DNA of 9,646 nt from CAZILN01 sp964540005 (GTDB lineage: Bacteria > Bacteroidota > Bacteroidia > Bacteroidales > SM23-62). Every line of letters begins with the position of its first letter. Position 1 is the stretch's first letter. The DNA lies in the NCBI GenBank assembly GCA_964540005.1, contig CAZILN010000395.1, forward strand, positions 1 through 9,646, written 5' to 3'. The translations under genes were made by a program, and so were the position numbers. Below are positions 7,816 through 9,646 of the stretch, piece by piece. Under the pieces are notes generated by a model. It had not been told where the DNA came from and did no database searches. It saw only the letters and a program-made list of their open reading frames with translations.

Positions 7816-8028
7816 TGTAATGTGATTATTCGTCGTTATACGTATTGAACGTTGAAAGGTTTCAGGTATTTTATAATTATTGTGCTTTTACGGGCTTGAT
7901 TCTAATTAATTTCTAAATAGGCCCCGGTCCTTCCTGAGGCCCTGATCCTTAAAATATATTGATTTATTTTTTGGTAATTCTTTCTAATTGATTATTATTG
8001 CAATGGATTTTCGATTACACCCATAAAA

Positions 8029-8044
8029 AGCTGGTTATACAGCT
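8029..8044. other. Small hairpin upstream of rho
   Basis: AGCTG (8029-8033) and CAGCT (8040-8044) form a 5-bp stem around GTTATA. It lies about 95 bases before the rho start, at the edge of a weak promoter-like box. Its role is unknown and it could be chance. Confidence 0.2.
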
Positions 8045-8112
8045 ACATTTCAATCGTTAGCGATACCCAATTAAATTATTGAATTTCTTCTTTCATAATA
8101 TAATATCCTTAC

Positions 8113-8124
8113 ATTAACGTTAAT
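8113..8124. other. Perfect 12-bp palindrome 14 bases upstream of rho
   Basis: ATTAACGTTAAT is its own reverse complement and lies just before the rho start codon, where a dimeric repressor could block transcription or a leader could fold. A few 12-bp palindromes are expected by chance in a window this long, so this is only a candidate operator. Confidence 0.25.
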
Positions 8125-8138
8125 TCCCATTATTATCT

Positions 8139-9646
8139 ATGTACGACATTTTAGAATTAAACAAGAAGCTGCTTCCTGAATTAAAAGAAATAGCTAAGGA
8201 TCTGAAAATAAAGAGGGTAGAGGCAATAAGAAAACAAGATCTTATCTATAAGATCCTGGATCAGCAGGCCATAATATCTGCTGACACCAGGTCCAATAAA
8301 CCTGCAAGCTCAAAACCTCAGATCAAATCCAGGGAAAAGCCCACTGGAAGAAGGGATAATAAACCTTCCAAACCTGCCACTTCTGATGGTTATAAGGATA
8401 AGGGCCCGGATCAGAGGCCCCCTCAGGAAGAGAAAGACAAACCTCCGAGAAGGCAGTTTGAGCCAAAGAAAGATTATAAACAATCCAGGTATTATAAAGA
8501 TCGTCCGGAATCCAAAAGCAGCAATGATAATAGGGGAGAAGGTAATAACGATCCATGGACTCCCCCGCACGACCAGGAAAATAACCAGCATAAACGCCCG
8601 GAGCGCACAGATCACCCGGAGCGCACAGACCGATCAGACCGCGCAGACCGCCCGGAGCGCCCGGAGCGCACAGACCGCGCAGACCGCGCAGACCGTCCGG
8701 AACGCCAGGAACGCCAGCCGCAGGAAAAAGTATTTGAATTTGAAGGCATTATATCAGCATCGGGTGTACTGGAGATCATGCCCGATGGTTATGGCTTTTT
8801 AAGATCATCTGATTATAACTATCTCAATTCACCCGATGATATATATGTATCACAATCCCAGATCAAGCTTTTCGGATTAAAAACCGGTGATACCGTTACC
8901 GGAACAATTCGTCCGCCGAAAGACGGTGAGAAATACTTCCCGCTGATCAAGGTTGAAGAAATTAACGGGCGCAACCCTGATTACATTCGTGACAGGGTTC
9001 CCTTTGATTTTCTTACCCCCTTATTCCCGCAGGAAAAGTTCACCCTGGTGCATAAAACAGAGAAAACTACCCTGTCATGCAGGGTAGTGGATATGTTCGC
9101 GCCAATCGGGAAAGGGCAGCGCGGATTGATCGTTGCGCAGCCGAAGACCGGTAAAACCGTCCTGTTGCAGGAGATAGCCAACGCCATCGCTGCCAGTCAT
9201 CCCGAAGTATATTTGATAATCCTTCTGATTGATGAAAGACCTGAGGAAGTAACTGATATGCAGCGGAATGTAAATGGTGAGGTTATTGCTTCCACTTTCG
9301 ATGAACCGGCAGAACGGCATGTACGTGTAGCAAATATTGTACTGGAAAAAGCCAAGCGCCTGGTTGAATGCGGACATGATGTGGTCATACTGCTGGATTC
9401 TATTACCCGCCTGGCCAGGGCATTCAACACTATTGCTCCGGCCTCCGGCAAGGTCCTCTCGGGAGGTGTCGATTCCAATGCCCTGCAGAAACCCAAACGT
9501 TTCTTTGGTGCTGCCAGGAAAATTGAAGACGGCGGATCACTGACCATCATATCGACCGCCCTTACCGAGACAGGATCCAAAATGGATGACGTGATTTTTG
9601 AAGAGTTCAAGGGTACCGGTAATATGGAACTGCAGCTTGACAGGAA
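8139..9646 (+). CDS. rho: Transcription termination factor Rho, with long charged insertion (3' end outside window)
   Basis: Hexameric RNA-dependent ATPase/translocase that ends transcription. The frame is open for 502 codons from ATG at 8139 to the edge. Residues 1-43 are the Rho_N helical domain (MYDILELNKKLLPELKEIA). Residues about 45-197 form a disordered, highly charged insertion rich in Lys, Arg, Pro, Asp and Glu, ending in the R-x-D/E repeat. Residues about 199-277 are the RNA-binding cold-shock fold (GVLEIMPDGYGFLR). The ATPase domain follows: P-loop AQPKTGKT (333-340), where E. coli has APPKAGKT; LLIDERPEEVTDMQR (362-376); Walker B VVILLDSITRLAR (415-427); Q-loop PASGKVLSGGVDSNAL (434-449); R-loop SKMDDVIFEEFKGTGN (480-495). 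Roughly the last 100 residues are missing. Long Rho insertions are known in Bacteroidota; in Bacteroides thetaiotaomicron one has been reported to drive phase separation. Confidence 0.97.
   Translation, partial: MYDILELNKKLLPELKEIAKDLKIKRVEAIRKQDLIYKILDQQAIISADTRSNKPASSKPQIKSREKPTGRRDNKPSKPATSDGYKDKGPDQRPPQEEKDKPPRRQFEPKKDYKQSRYYKDRPESKSSNDNRGEGNNDPWTPPHDQENNQHKRPERTDHPERTDRSDRADRPERPERTDRADRADRPERQERQPQEKVFEFEGIISASGVLEIMPDGYGFLRSSDYNYLNSPDDIYVSQSQIKLFGLKTGDTVTGTIRPPKDGEKYFPLIKVEEINGRNPDYIRDRVPFDFLTPLFPQEKFTLVHKTEKTTLSCRVVDMFAPIGKGQRGLIVAQPKTGKTVLLQEIANAIAASHPEVYLIILLIDERPEEVTDMQRNVNGEVIASTFDEPAERHVRVANIVLEKAKRLVECGHDVVILLDSITRLARAFNTIAPASGKVLSGGVDSNALQKPKRFFGAARKIEDGGSLTIISTALTETGSKMDDVIFEEFKGTGNMELQLDR
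8595..8717 (+). repeat. 9-base tandem repeat encoding (Arg-X-Asp/Glu)n in rho
   Basis: Thirteen consecutive 9-base units plus a partial fourteenth, in frame with rho residues 153-193. The pattern is CGC-NNN-GA(C/G/A), giving RPE, RTD, HPE, RTD, RSD, RAD, RPE, RPE, RTD, RAD, RAD, RPE, RQE, RQ. Only one unit (HPE) breaks the Arg position. Thirteen Arg codons here are CGN (eleven CGC), while nine of the ten Arg codons between residues 51 and 132 of the same insertion are AGG or AGA. This suggests growth by unit duplication. Confidence 0.95.

Larger units (their letters stand above)
7816..8138. promoter_or_regulatory. Divergent rpoD-rho intergenic region (323 bases)
   Basis: AT-rich spacer between the starts of rpoD (leftward) and rho (rightward), so it must hold both promoters. 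No tRNA, other RNA gene or convincing small ORF was seen. Near-matches to the TAnnTTTG box are TATATTTT for rpoD (minus, 7958-7951) and TACATTTC for rho (8044-8051); neither has a good TTTG at the right distance. A GC-rich island at 7919-7944 stands out and has GGCC at 7920-7923 and 7938-7941 as a minimal inverted pair. Confidence 0.6.

Noticed and set aside
8595..8717. A CRISPR array
   Set aside because: The units are 9 bases, contiguous, without unique spacers, and in frame with rho.
8386..8802. A 138-codon plus-strand frame with repeated TAQ/SAR residues
   Set aside because: It is the out-of-frame reading of the rho repeat and gives no recognisable protein.

Overview
The window looks like chromosomal DNA of a member of the Bacteroidota, probably an environmental Bacteroidales/Marinilabiliales-type lineage (the lineage is inferred). 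The evidence is a short primary sigma factor without region 1.1, a Rho factor with a long charged insertion after its N-terminal domain, a secreted esterase ending in a type IX secretion (T9SS) sorting domain, a membrane-embedded AraC-type regulator, and no strong Shine-Dalgarno sequences.

Left part (1-4247): the 5' portion of a seven-helix membrane regulator runs leftward off the edge. It is divergent from rpe (ribulose-phosphate 3-epimerase), which is followed after 33 bases by a large multidomain sialate/carbohydrate O-acetylesterase. That protein has a signal peptide, SASA catalytic domain, two Ig-like domains, a CBM35/CBM6-like domain and a T9SS tail. rpe and the esterase probably share a transcript.

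Middle part (4333-6914, all minus strand): a small exported Rieske-type protein with an unusual second ligand motif; the remains of a NucA-type non-specific DNA/RNA endonuclease that has lost its catalytic core through an internal deletion with a frame change; and a 12-helix MFS transporter of the HcaT/LacY-like class.

Right part (6949-9646): rpoD (primary sigma factor, minus) and rho (transcription termination factor, plus, truncated by the window end) diverge from a 323-base AT-rich spacer. The rho N-terminal insertion contains a strictly periodic 9-base repeat encoding Arg-X-Asp/Glu. rpoD lies 34 bases upstream of the MFS gene and may be cotranscribed with it.

Most of the window is ordinary housekeeping and accessory content. 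I found no clear new defence or mobile system. The items most worth a second look are the Rho R-x-D/E repeat, the C-x4-H Rieske motif, and the broken nuclease.
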